From Procambarus clarkii (Eukaryota; Arthropoda; Malacostraca; Decapoda; Cambaridae): a DNA stretch of 64,000 nt. The notes under the pieces are model-generated. The model did no database searches and was not told the DNA's origin. It saw only the letters and a list, made by a program, of their open reading frames with translations. The translations under genes were made by a program, and so were the position numbers. Location: positions 6,604,051 to 6,668,050 of the forward strand of contig NC_091180.1 in NCBI RefSeq assembly GCF_040958095.1. The letters run 5' to 3'. Shown piece after piece: positions 21,001 to 26,220 of this stretch (the stretch's first letter is position 1; every line of letters starts with the position of its first letter).

Positions 21001-23048
21001 ACTAGGTCCCTTTATTTGCATAGAGTGTTTACACAGATTAAATTTGACTCTGGGGATATCAAAAAGATATTTATGTCTGGTGTGGTGAGTATGTGTCTAT
21101 TACATCTGTCCAGGAAGAGTTTCAGGGCAGGGTTTGCATTTAAGAAAAGGGTTTTATAAATGTAATTGACACAAGAGAATGTATGGAGTGAATTTATGTT
21201 TAGCATGTTTAGGGATTTAAACAGGGGAGCTGTGTGTTGGCTGTGTTTATTATTGTCCTGATAGCAGATTTTTGCTGGGTGATGATGGGCTTGAGGGAGT
21301 TTGCAGAGGTTGAACACTATGCACAGATACCATAAGTAAGATGGGGATAGATAAGTGTGTAATAGAGCGAGAGGAGAGCAGAGTAGGGTACATAATATCT
21401 GATCACTGAAGACTGGCGATGTGGTGTCTACACGGAAACTTCATCACTGCTGTATCTTGACTGTGTACTGGTCCCATTTGATCCAAACATCACAAATGTT
21501 GATAATTCTATTGCCTTGATAGGGAAGACAGATTAGGATTTATTATACTGAACTAATTAAATAAATGTATAATACTAAAAACTGTCCATATGGTGTGTCC
21601 ATTCGTTCCTTTTTATTCCTTCATTGAGAGTTACCAGGCCCAAGTATCATGTGGGCATCTCTAAGTTTTGGTTACAATTGTTCACATATTAAATTATCTT
21701 CCTCCCGCCCGTAATTATCAAAAGTATTTTATAAATACTTGGATGCAAGTGAATAGTGAGAGTCGACTGTCGGCTGTCTAGAGTGGAGTCGAACCCTCTT
21801 CCCCCACTGTGCCAATGTCGATATTCCGGAATAAGTCACAGTAAGTGACTGTTCGAGTACGGTGCCCATCATCTTCTTAGAGTAATTAACATCTTCACCT
21901 CTCCCGTGGCTAGTACCCATCGCCGTCGTTCACTGTTAAGTACTCATTTTCATCAAAGACGAAGGTCGTGTCATACACTGCTCCAACACACTGCTCCTGA
22001 CCCTAGCACAGCACTGCCCTGCCTCAGTACCTGGCTGTGTCCTACACTGCACCAACACTAACACACTGCTCCTGACCCTAGCCCAGCACTGCCCTGCCTC
22101 AGTACTTGGCTGTGTCCTACACTGCACCAACACCAACACACTGCTCCTGACCCTAGCCCAGCACTGCCCTGCCTCAGTTCCTGGCTGTCCTACACTGCAC
22201 CAACACTAACACACTGCTCCTGACCCTAGCCCAGCACTGCCCTGCCTCAGTTCCTGGCTGTGTCCTACACTGCACCAACACTAACACACTGCTCCTGACC
22301 CTAGCCCAGCACTGCCCTGCCTCAGTTCCTGGCTGTGTAATACACTACACAAACACCAACATATTGCTCAGACAACTTTCCCAATATGCCACCACAACTC
22401 TGGGCTAAAAATTAATAACAGACTGTTGTAGAGGTTCATGCAAAATAGAAAAGAACTACAGTAGACTTTGAAAGAACATACAAGCATCCCGTCCCAAACA
22501 CGACTCGTGAACAGAGGCTGTAGGATAAATACATGTGTGCAACATACATATCTCACCTTAGAAAAGACAAGTGGTACAAACTGCACAAGTTACTCAAGAA
22601 TCGTATTGTCACACTTGTGTTGGTTGCCTCGTAGCCGGGAATATAGACGACACCTTTGTCACGACATCCTTCTTGTATTGTGTAGGCCAGCACACGAGAG
22701 CCATGGACATCCACAACCTAAAACAGTGAATGAGCGTAACATATGGTTATAAACCTGAAAGGCAAGTGTGTACAATTTTCCAGTATTTAAATGAAGATAT
22801 GTAAGTTTTCCGGTTTATATTGCAACCTGCCACATAAAAGTAATTATACATATAGCGATTGGCTGGAATGTACAGAAATGTAGTTCCTGAAACAAAAAGT
22901 TCGGGCTTTGTTCTATTAAACTTGTCTCACCTTACAGATAGCTTCCCCCCCCCCCCCCCCCGCACCTTACCTTAGTTACAGACTCCAGCATCACCTCACA
23001 GCTCGCAGTATCTCGACACCACCTCGCCATGCTCGAAACTGTAACCAT
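958..23048 (-). CDS. ABHD10-like alpha/beta hydrolase, complete spliced gene (5 exons)
   Basis: The minus-strand exons are 22971-23048, 22557-22717, 8227-8377, 1622-1864 and 958-1107. Every intron is GT-AG and the phases match: introns 1, 3 and 4 are phase 0, and intron 2 splits an Arg codon 2+1. Joined length is 783 bp, or 260 residues. The product reads as an alpha/beta hydrolase: a [10 protein letters not shown] strand-turn near residue 50, an [10 protein letters not shown] segment, nucleophile elbow GHSVG (Ser about 126), [17 protein letters not shown] after it, IIHWESDEVPY with the acid Asp (about 212), and TSANHYLQD with the His (about 241). Order and spacing fit ABHD10, a serine hydrolase known in vertebrates as a mitochondrial depalmitoylase and acyl-glucuronide esterase. 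No clear mitochondrial presequence is visible, so location and substrate are inferred only by homology. The start chosen is the first in-frame ATG after an upstream TAA; a second ATG lies six codons later (23028-23030). Introns 2 and 3 are 14.2 and 6.4 kb of mobile and satellite DNA. A bacterial-type dienelactone or peptidase-S9-like hydrolase is the main alternative name. Confidence 0.87.
1622..1864 (-). CDS. Hydrolase exon 4
   Basis: The 81 codons run from acceptor TTTTTCAG to donor GTAAGT. The exon encodes [20 protein letters not shown] immediately after the nucleophile elbow, then an acidic variable cap segment ([20 protein letters not shown]), and ends in VYIIHWES, the strand leading to the catalytic Asp. 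Confidence 0.88.
2140..3140. repeat. DIRS left inverted terminal repeat (interrupted)
   Basis: The stretch from GGCTCCCCGGAGCTATACCG through the region near 2335 is the reverse complement of about 7835-8002. The segment 2931-3140 (including TTAAAAATTGCAAACCGAAA) is the reverse complement of about 7620-7835. The gap between them, 2336-2930, is a LINE insertion. Confidence 0.8.
2336..2930 (+). mobile_element. 5'-truncated CR1-like LINE, 3' end (family H)
   Basis: The stretch encodes [20 protein letters not shown] and then, with frameshifts, [40 protein letters not shown] and IPDQP. This is the characteristic C-terminus of a CR1-type reverse transcriptase protein. The 3' tail, beginning GGAGGCCCGGTCGACGACCG and ending in CTCAAGGTAACCTCAAGGTA repeats, is shared with the SINEs at 18261 and 18661. 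The coding match begins near 2436; 2336-2435 is short CATCTCAGTAAA-type repeats. It lies within the DIRS left terminal repeat. Confidence 0.7.
4816..5535 (+). pseudogene. DIRS gag-like ORF remnant
   Basis: An open stretch (4816-5238) and its continuation in another frame (5254-5535) encode a protein with [38 protein letters not shown] and, after a frameshift, [20 protein letters not shown]. Position ahead of the RT, and the Ala/Leu-rich helical character followed by a Ser/Gly/Pro/Arg-rich tail, fit DIRS ORF1 (capsid-like). No zinc knuckle is visible. Assignment rests mainly on position. Confidence 0.5.
5690..6053 (+). pseudogene. DIRS reverse transcriptase remnant
   Basis: The frame encodes [62 protein letters not shown] and [13 protein letters not shown]. 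These are RT blocks 2 to 5, with YLDD as the catalytic pair. The LDLKDxYWHVPI and [13 protein letters not shown] motifs are typical of DIRS reverse transcriptases. A stop follows directly and the remaining thumb region is in other frames, so the gene is dead. Confidence 0.8.
6440..7023 (+). pseudogene. DIRS RNase H / connection remnant
   Basis: The frame at 6440-6730 encodes [28 protein letters not shown] and [10 protein letters not shown], which are RNase H core acid positions (D, E-like, D). After frame changes, [20 protein letters not shown] and [13 protein letters not shown] appear at about 6912-7016, the conserved segment that follows RNase H in DIRS-type and related elements. Several frameshifts are needed to read it. 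Confidence 0.7.
7137..7400 (+). pseudogene. DIRS tyrosine recombinase C-terminal remnant
   Basis: [20 protein letters not shown] and FWRSNR are followed, after a frame change, by YLVNVPGP and [12 protein letters not shown]. This resembles the C-terminal end of DIRS tyrosine recombinases (an HxxRK-FAA helix, then the FWRSN segment before the catalytic Tyr). The N-terminal two thirds of the recombinase are missing between the RT/RNase H tail near 7120 and this piece. The expected Arg of the HxxR box reads Met here. Confidence 0.5.
7449..7512. repeat. DIRS internal complementary region
   Basis: The first half (GGAGCCGAAGGGGCTATCC and neighbours) is complementary to the outer left end at 2140-2170. 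The second half (CCAGCGTTGAATGTACTGAA and onward) is complementary to the outer right end. Together they mirror the junction of the two termini, which in DIRS elements templates the circular intermediate. Confidence 0.8.
7618..8050. repeat. DIRS right inverted terminal repeat and terminus
   Basis: This is complementary to the left repeat. The outermost part, CACCCAGAAAATGGCG to about 8050, has no partner at the left end but is complementary to the internal region at 7478-7512, as expected for a DIRS terminus. A T-run follows. Confidence 0.8.
8227..8377 (-). CDS. Hydrolase exon 3, carries catalytic Ser
   Basis: The 151 bases run from acceptor GACTTTCAG (next to the 28-bp minisatellite) to donor GTGAGT. 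The exon encodes YDPTHVGYS and ends with the nucleophile elbow [10 protein letters not shown]; the Ser of GHSVG is the expected nucleophile. The first eight bases, GTATGATC, are repeated in every unit of the adjoining array. Confidence 0.88.
8371..11090. repeat. 28-bp minisatellite, about 97 copies, at the exon 3 acceptor
   Basis: The unit is GATCATACCTGAAACACACA plus ACATGAGT. Main variants are CCTGAAAC, CATGAAAC, CATGATAC and CATGGAAC, plus some units shortened by 2-3 bases. On the minus (transcribed) strand the CCTGAAA form reads TTTCAG followed by GTATGATC, identical to the exon 3 acceptor and the exon's first eight bases. The array directly abuts that acceptor and lies within intron 2. 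The distal part (about 10.5-11.05 kb) consists almost only of CATG variants that lack the AG. Confidence 0.95.
11145..11460 (+). mobile_element. LINE 3' end fragment (family W)
   Basis: Read with one frameshift, it encodes a DVTHTQG region, then [21 protein letters not shown] sequence, the usual non-LTR C-terminal motif. The 3' UTR includes GAGGCCATTTGAGTGTTAGT and ends in GGTAAATTCAGGTAAAT. The same arrangement, better preserved, is at 56521-56705. Confidence 0.55.
11467..11944. repeat. 0.48-kb palindrome with (AT)n core
   Basis: About 11467-11624 is the reverse complement of about 11792-11944 (for example CACCCCATTTAGTATATGAT versus ATCATATACTAAATGGGGTG). The centre is two (AT)n blocks (about 11614-11694 and 11705-11795) around TCTTTCCAGGCG. 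The outer edge contains a CATACCTGAAA motif like that of the 28-bp array. Confidence 0.9.
12080..12290 (+). mobile_element. Penelope-like family 2 C-terminus and 3' UTR fragment
   Basis: It encodes [20 protein letters not shown] then [13 protein letters not shown] and a stop, followed by TCGTATGGGCCAATAGGCCT. The same ending occurs on the minus strand at 62430-62571. [10 protein letters not shown] aligns with [10 protein letters not shown] at the end of the family 1 ORF, placing it as a Penelope-like C-terminus. Confidence 0.6.
12295..12595 (-). mobile_element. MITE (TTAGG type), left end missing
   Basis: It matches the internal and right-terminal part of the complete element at 17612-17986: TTTTTTCTTATGAAATGATA, then CCTAACC and GGTTAGG tracts, then ATTAATTCATGAAAAGTTGG and the terminal repeat ending GGTACGACATATA. 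The left terminal repeat is absent. Confidence 0.75.
12590..12681. repeat. (AT)n microsatellite between MITE and Penelope arm
   Basis: An almost pure (AT)n tract of about 90 bases joins the MITE end (GGTACGAC) to the outer end of the left Penelope arm. Confidence 0.95.
12678..12795 (-). CDS. Penelope N-terminal start, mirror copy (truncated)
   Basis: This is the reverse-arm counterpart of 16069-16190, with ATG at 12793-12795 and the same [16 protein letters not shown] start. It runs into (AT)n about 35 bases earlier than its partner. Confidence 0.7.
13045..14402 (-). pseudogene. Penelope-like RT/GIY-YIG, left (inverted) copy
   Basis: The reading frame is the same as the right copy, from the [12 protein letters not shown] region through YVDDIF and the YIGKT motif. 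It is broken near 13264-13268 by a 5-base insertion that converts the ...SIKEHII continuation into SIKEHTV and a stop. The rest, to the original stop at 13045-13047, remains alignable. Like its partner it lacks the N-terminal half of the protein. Confidence 0.85.
14436..15819 (+). CDS. Penelope-like element RT plus GIY-YIG endonuclease, 5'-truncated
   Basis: The frame is open from [18 protein letters not shown] (14436) to a stop at 15817-15819, about 460 residues. The RT palm shows [33 protein letters not shown] and [12 protein letters not shown], with YVDD as the catalytic pair. The C-terminal part shows NVVYAFKCP and [13 protein letters not shown], the two halves of a GIY-YIG nuclease, separated by a short CPLGDC finger-like insert typical of Penelope elements. 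The N-terminal part of the RT is missing upstream of 14436. The frame stays open further upstream to 14143 only because it reads the opposite arm antisense. It lies in intron 2 of the hydrolase gene on the opposite strand. The intact frame suggests a young copy. Confidence 0.85.
16069..16215 (+). CDS. Penelope N-terminal start of next tandem copy (truncated)
   Basis: ATG starts [20 protein letters not shown] and continues to [14 protein letters not shown], after which (AT)n begins. The homologous segment of Penelope family 2 is at 62085-62244 (minus) with MSFGELLFQLSP and NETCLKENLLPVYTN. Its position 250 bases after the stop of the preceding copy shows a head-to-tail tandem junction, the usual Penelope arrangement. 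The mirror copy is at 12678-12795 (minus). Confidence 0.7.
16214..16308. repeat. (AT)n microsatellite at Penelope right-arm end
   Basis: A tract of about 95 bases that starts inside the Penelope N-terminal coding segment directly after AAATATACTAAT. Confidence 0.95.
16310..16675 (-). pseudogene. Penelope-like fragment, inverted piece
   Basis: On the minus strand it encodes [20 protein letters not shown] and [14 protein letters not shown] with frameshifts. This corresponds to the middle of the family 1 ORF but is a diverged copy. It abuts a plus-strand piece at 16676, a second head-to-head Penelope junction. Confidence 0.7.
16676..17150 (+). pseudogene. Penelope-like fragment, GIY-YIG C-terminus
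   Basis: The plus-strand frame 16710-17150 encodes [21 protein letters not shown] sequence, [33 protein letters not shown] and a C-terminus ending [16 protein letters not shown]. It is clearly diverged from the palindrome copies (for example KPQRTQYIG against KLQKTQYIG), so it is an older insertion. The RT domain is absent. Confidence 0.75.
17151..17580. other. Unassigned intronic stretch with Penelope 3' UTR at its start
   Basis: The first 80 bases, with CATTGAACCGTGTTCTGTCT and TGTGTTAG, resemble the Penelope family 1 3' UTR. The remainder has no coding potential that I recognise. Confidence 0.4.
17612..17986. mobile_element. Complete MITE with about 80-bp terminal inverted repeats
   Basis: The left end ATGTCGTACCTATAGCCAGA and right end ACTAGGTACGACATAT are inverted repeats extending about 80 bases through GGCCCGATTTGCCTAATAAG. 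It sits between (AT)n tracts, so the target was probably a TA dinucleotide. The interior carries CCTAACC and GGTTAGG runs facing each other around ATCTTTATAG, forming a second hairpin of arthropod telomere-like repeats. No transposase is present. Related pieces are at 12295-12595 and 18045-18240. Confidence 0.85.
17980..18040. repeat. (AT)n microsatellite at MITE end
   Basis: An almost pure AT tract directly beyond the right MITE terminus. Confidence 0.9.
18045..18240. mobile_element. Diverged MITE end related to the TTAGG-type element
   Basis: TTATACCTAATAGCCAGACC, then CCCCGATTTGCCCATTAGGC and a TTAGGTTATG tract, follow the order of the left end of the 17612-17986 element with many substitutions. 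No right end was found. Confidence 0.5.
18261..18507 (+). mobile_element. tRNA-derived SINE, copy 1
   Basis: The head GGAGCCGGTCGGCCGAGAGG has an A-box-like segment, and GGGTTCGATCCCAGG about 50 bases on is an excellent B box. GGACTTGTGATCC resembles an anticodon arm (Ser/Leu-like). The body (AGAAACAATGGGCAGAG, then CTGTTACCTAGCAG) is identical in order to copy 2. The 3' tail, GGAGGCCTGGTCGAGGACCG through ATCATCTCAAGATAAC, matches the tail of the CR1-like LINE at 2336-2930. Confidence 0.88.
18661..18914 (+). mobile_element. tRNA-derived SINE, copy 2
   Basis: Same family as copy 1, with B box GGGTTCGATGCCAGG (one change) and a short deletion before the GGAGGCCTGGTCGAGG tail. It ends in CATCTCAAGATA repeats and directly abuts the 3' end of a minus-strand CR1-like LINE. 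Confidence 0.88.
19190..20680. repeat. 38-bp tandem array, about 39 copies
   Basis: The unit is GATTACTATAGTAATAACAA followed by TGCACTATGATGAACAAG. Variants are TGGACTATAATG, TGCACTATAATG and TGCACTATGATG. TTACTATAGTAA within the unit is a perfect 12-base palindrome. It lies in the 3' UTR of the CR1-like LINE. Confidence 0.95.
20769..20810. repeat. Perfect 19-bp-arm hairpin
   Basis: ATATTTCAACCATGATATC at 20769-20787 is exactly complementary to 20792-20810, with loop AGAT. It lies between the 38-bp array and the remainder of the LINE. Confidence 0.95.
21407..21974. other. Unassigned intronic stretch
   Basis: Unique-looking AT-rich DNA. A short minus-strand frame at 21729-21920 has no recognised motif. 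Confidence 0.3.
21975..22350. repeat. 75-bp tandem array, about 5 copies
   Basis: The unit begins CTGCTCCTGACCCTAGCCCA and contains GCACTGCCCTGCCTCAGT and CCTACACTGCACCAACAC. The period is a multiple of three, which keeps a minus-strand frame open across copies ([16 protein letters not shown]), but nothing suggests it is translated. It lies about 200 bases downstream, in transcript direction, of hydrolase exon 2. Confidence 0.9.
22557..22717 (-). CDS. Hydrolase exon 2
   Basis: The acceptor is TTTTAG and the donor is AAG followed by GTGAGA. The 161 bases encode [17 protein letters not shown], then the GVVYIPGY strand typical of the first core beta strand of ABHD10-type hydrolases. The last codon (AG) is completed by the first G of exon 3, giving Arg. 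Confidence 0.85.
22945..22961. repeat. C17 homopolymer in hydrolase intron 1
   Basis: Seventeen consecutive C (G17 on the transcribed RNA) start ten bases beyond the exon 1 donor. Confidence 0.95.
22971..23048 (-). CDS. Hydrolase exon 1
   Basis: This is 26 codons beginning ATG GTT ACA, with A at -3 and G at +4, preceded in frame by TAA four codons upstream. It ends ACT AAG before the donor GTAAGG. It encodes the N-terminus ending LESVTK, which runs smoothly into VVDVHG of exon 2. Intron 1 is only 253 bp and contains a 17-base C run (G run on the transcript) ten bases beyond the donor. Confidence 0.75.
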
Positions 23049-23626
23049 ATTGTTAGTTTACTCTTCTGTCAAGGTAGCGTAAAGTGTATGAATCTGCTCT
23101 AGGCGCAGTCAAATCACCTACGATAGTCTTTTCCTTTCTTAAGGTCTTAACTTTTGGAGAGTTAAGTATCACATAACTCTTGGGGGAGTGGATAAACGTA
23201 CACTTCTTTAGTTACTCTTCCCTAGTCCTGTCTAAACTGGATTATGGTTTATGGTTGCGGCACACACTCCGTCTCCGTGACCCTCCGTTGTCCTGATGCT
23301 CCGTATTGTGTGACATTGTGCAGACTCTGGAAACTTTCAGTCTTCACTAGTACAGAGTTTGTTAGTGACTGGTGTCCTGTCCTTGCATGATGGTCGTGAT
23401 CAGTATTGTCACTGATATTACACGCGCTCCCTTCAAGAATCCTATCCTTATTTGTATTGTTGTTCTTCTTCTTCTTCATTTAGGGGCGACGACGATCGAG
23501 TGATCAGATGCACCCGGGCGTGCCCGTAAAGGGTTAATCGCGAAGCCTAATGGCAATGACGCCTGTCGGCGGAAACTCGTGTGCCTCGCGCCCAATAAAC
23601 ATGCAGATATGCAGATGATTGAAAAG
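23049..23626. other. Upstream flank of the hydrolase gene
   Basis: This should contain the 5' UTR and promoter of the minus-strand hydrolase. No TATA or initiator could be fixed. Around 23185-23300 a plus-strand stretch (CTAGTCCTGTCTAAACTGGA) reads SLVLSKLDYG-like, resembling the SLVVSKLDYG segment of LINE N1 at 59780, so it may be a small LINE fragment. The 100 bases before the 61-bp array contain AATAAACATGCAGATATGCA. Confidence 0.35.
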
Positions 23627-25150
23627 CCCCTAGAGTCCCTCAGGGTGACAAGCACCGGCCCCGCCCCACACAGAGAACACTGGGGAGCCCCTAGAGTCCC
23701 TCAGGGTGACAAGCACCGGCCCCGCCCCACACAGAGAACACTGGGGAGCCCCTAGGAGTCCCTCAGGGTGACAAGCACCGGCCCCGCCCCACACAGAGAA
23801 CACTGGGGAGCCCCTAGAGTCCCTCAGGGTGACAAGCACCGGCCCCGCCCCACACAGAGAACACTGGGGAGCCCCTAGAGTCCCTCAGGGTGACAAGCAC
23901 CGGCCCCGCCCCATACAGAGAACACTGGGGAGCCCCTAGGAGTCCCTCAGGGTGACAAGCACCGGCCCCGCCCCACACAGAGAACACTGGGGAGCCCCTA
24001 GAGTCCCTAAGGGTGACAAGCACCGGCCCTGCCCCACACAGTGAACACTGGGGAGCCCCAGGAGTCCCTCAGGGTGACAAGCACCGGCCCCGCCCCACAC
24101 AGAGAACACTGGGGAGCCCCAGGAGTCCCTCAGGGTGACAAGCACCGGCCCTGCCCCACACAGAGAACACTGGGGAGCCCCTAGAGTCCCTCAGGGTGAC
24201 AAGCACCGGCCCCGCCCCACACAGAGAACACTGGGGAGCCCCAGGAGTCCCTCAGGGTGACAAGCACCGGCCCTGCCCCACACAGAGAACACTGGGGAGC
24301 CCCAGGAGTCCCTCAGGGTGACAAGCACCGGCCCCGCCCCACACAGAGAACACTGGGGAGCCCCTAGAGTCCCTCAGGGTGACAAGCACCGGCCCCGCCC
24401 CACACAGAGAACACTGGGGAGCCCCTAGAGTCCCTCAGGGTGACAAGCACCGGCCCCGCCCCACACAGAGAACACTGGGGAGCCCCTAGAGTCCCTCAGG
24501 GTGACAAGCACCGGCCCCGCCCCACACAGAGAACACTGGGGAGCCCCAGGAGTCCCTCAGGGTGACAAGCACCGGCCCCGCCCCACACAGAGAACACTGG
24601 GGAGCCCCTAGAGTCCCTCAGGGTGACAAGCACCGGCCCCGCCCCACACAGAGAACACTGGGGAGCCCCTAGAGTCCCTCAGGGTGACAAGCACCGGCCC
24701 CGCCCCACACAGAGAACACTGGGGAGCCCCTAGGAGTCCCTCAGGGTGACAAGCACCGGCCCCTGCCCCACACAGAGAACACTGGGGAGCCCCTAGAGTC
24801 CCTCAGGGTGACAAGCACCGGCCCCGCCCCACACAGAGAACACTGGGGAGCCCCTAGAGTCCCTCAGGGTGACAAGCACCGGCCCCGCCCCACACAGAGA
24901 ACACTGGGGAGCCCCTAGAGTCCCTCAGGGTGACAAGCACCGGCCCCGCCCCACACAGAGAACACTGGGGAGCCCCTAGAGTCCCTCAGGGTGACAAGCA
25001 CCGGCCCCGCCCCACACAGAGAACACTGGGGAGCCCCTAGAGTCCCTCAGGGTGACAAGCACCGGCCCCGCCCCACACAGACAACACTGGGGAGCCCCTA
25101 GAGTCCCTCAGGGTGACAAGCACCGGCCCCGCCCCACACAGAGAACAGTG
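23627..25150. repeat. 61-bp GC-rich minisatellite, about 25 copies
   Basis: The unit is GGGGAGCCCCTAGAGTCCCT, then CAGGGTGACAAGCACCGGCC and CCGCCCCACACAGAGAACACT. Variants differ mainly at CCCCTAGAG / CCCCTAGGAG / CCCCAGGAG and at CCCCGCC / CCCTGCC. It is much richer in G+C than its surroundings and lies about 600 bases upstream of the hydrolase start. Confidence 0.95.
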
Positions 25151-25592
25151 GGATGCAAAACCAAAAACTTGGCCCCCAACTGGAACGCCGAGTCATCAAG
25201 TGTCCTCCGGCAGAGCAGAAGCCAGCCTCCCACCACGTCTGAGGGCACACCTGGAGCCCACCACACCAAACTCCCAGCACATCTCGGCCAAGTCGGCGCC
25301 GACCACCGTCTCCCAGCCCGAAGAACTAGCCAGAAAACGTTCAAAATCTATCAACTATCCTGTGACCCAAGGTGATATGTGCGCTAGGCGTCATAACAAT
25401 CCGGAGATAGAAATGTCCGGATTGAATAGAAATGCGAGACGGCAGTATCAAAATCCAAAATCGCGAAACATACAACCCATTCTTGACTCAAGTCCATTAC
25501 ATCCAGCAGTCGACCCCACAGATGCATTCATAAATTGTTACATGCTGTACATTCAAAACGGGAATTTTTCCAAATATAACTTAATATTATAA
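25113..25592 (+). CDS. Unrecognised ORF leaving the 61-bp array
   Basis: The frame starts in the last array unit and continues 440 bases into unique DNA, ending at 25592. The unique part is Ser/Pro/Arg/Asn-rich (for example RARKRSKS-like and NRNARRQYQNPKSRNIQP), then HPAVDPTDAFINCYMLYIQN. I recognise no family. It could be a terminal exon, part of a decayed retroelement gag, or chance. Only its length in unique sequence supports it. Confidence 0.25.
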   Translation: MTSTGPAPHREQWDAKPKTWPPTGTPSHQVSSGRAEASLPPRLRAHLEPTTPNSQHISAKSAPTTVSQPEELARKRSKSINYPVTQGDMCARRHNNPEIEMSGLNRNARRQYQNPKSRNIQPILDSSPLHPAVDPTDAFINCYMLYIQNGNFSKYNLIL

Positions 25593-25739
25593 TATATTAG
25601 CAGATTGTACATATATAGGCATAGGTTAGATTAGTGTCAGAGGTTTCCCTCTGAGCTAGCTTACATTTATTAGATAGTAGAATATAACTGGATATTTTGG
25701 TCTTAGAAAATTTCAGGGGTGTGCACGGGTGTGCAACAA

Positions 25740-25805
25740 AGGCTTGGTGCACACCCGTGCACCAAGCCTATCTCCTACACTATCTCCCTTAGTGTAGGAG
25801 ATAGG
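25740..25805. repeat. Two linked perfect hairpins
   Basis: Hairpin 1 has arms AGGCTTGGTGCAC (25740-25752) and 25757-25769, loop ACCC. Hairpin 2 has arms CCTATCTCCTACACTA (25767-25782) and 25790-25805, loop TCTCCCT. They share three bases, so both cannot be fully formed at once. Confidence 0.93.
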
Positions 25806-25989
25806 AGGTCGAAATTGGGTGTCTTTAGAAAGCAGATGCCTTCAGCTATCCGGGGAACCAAGGATCATTGCTGTAGCACTTCTGGGTGAAGAGTTACAGG
25901 TTTTGCCTGAATTTATGCATAAGACACATAGTAACAGGGAGAGAGAAGAGGGAAGTAGGCACTGGCTCAAGTGTTTAACGGTTCCCCTG

Positions 25990-26125
25990 CTGATGACGTG
26001 ACGTCACCAGCCGGCTCCCTTCCCATTGGATCCAGCACCACGAGGCCCTAGGCCGAGCTCGAACCCGATTGGTCGAGCCTGGCACAAGGGGACACGTGCC
26101 CCGGCCTGCCCGTCAAAATGCCAGT
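25990..26125. promoter_or_regulatory. Promoter-like CRE plus two CCAAT boxes
   Basis: TGACGTCA is at 25999-26006, overlapped by TGACGTG at 25994-26000. Inverted CCAAT (ATTGG) occurs at 26025-26029 and 26068-26072, 43 bases apart, in a GC-rich stretch within AT-rich DNA. The downstream sequence is interrupted at 26126 by the LINE N1 insertion. No gene start was recognised beyond it. Confidence 0.35.
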
Positions 26126-26140
26126 ATTCTGTCCTTAAGT
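26126..26140. repeat. LINE N1 target-site duplication, 3' side
   Basis: ATTCTGTCCTTAAGT is identical to 30600-30614. It sits next to the (AAGT)n tail of the element. Confidence 0.85.
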
Positions 26141-26220
26141 AAGTAAGTAATTATCAAAAGAAGGCACCAAACTGGGAAGGCTATGTAGCACCATCAAATA
26201 CGCAAAATAATCAGAGGGCG

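Larger units (their letters stand above)
18913..21406 (-). mobile_element. CR1-like LINE (family C), 5'-truncated, split by a satellite
   Basis: Its 3' end (18913-19040, with GCATAGCGTTTCGGGCAAGT) and C-terminal part (about 20860-21406) match the copies at 51541-53670 (minus) and 31670-32405 (plus). The minus strand encodes [20 protein letters not shown] and the RCNR region before a decayed IPRVKLNLC motif. The 38-bp array at 19190-20680 interrupts it. Confidence 0.75.
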
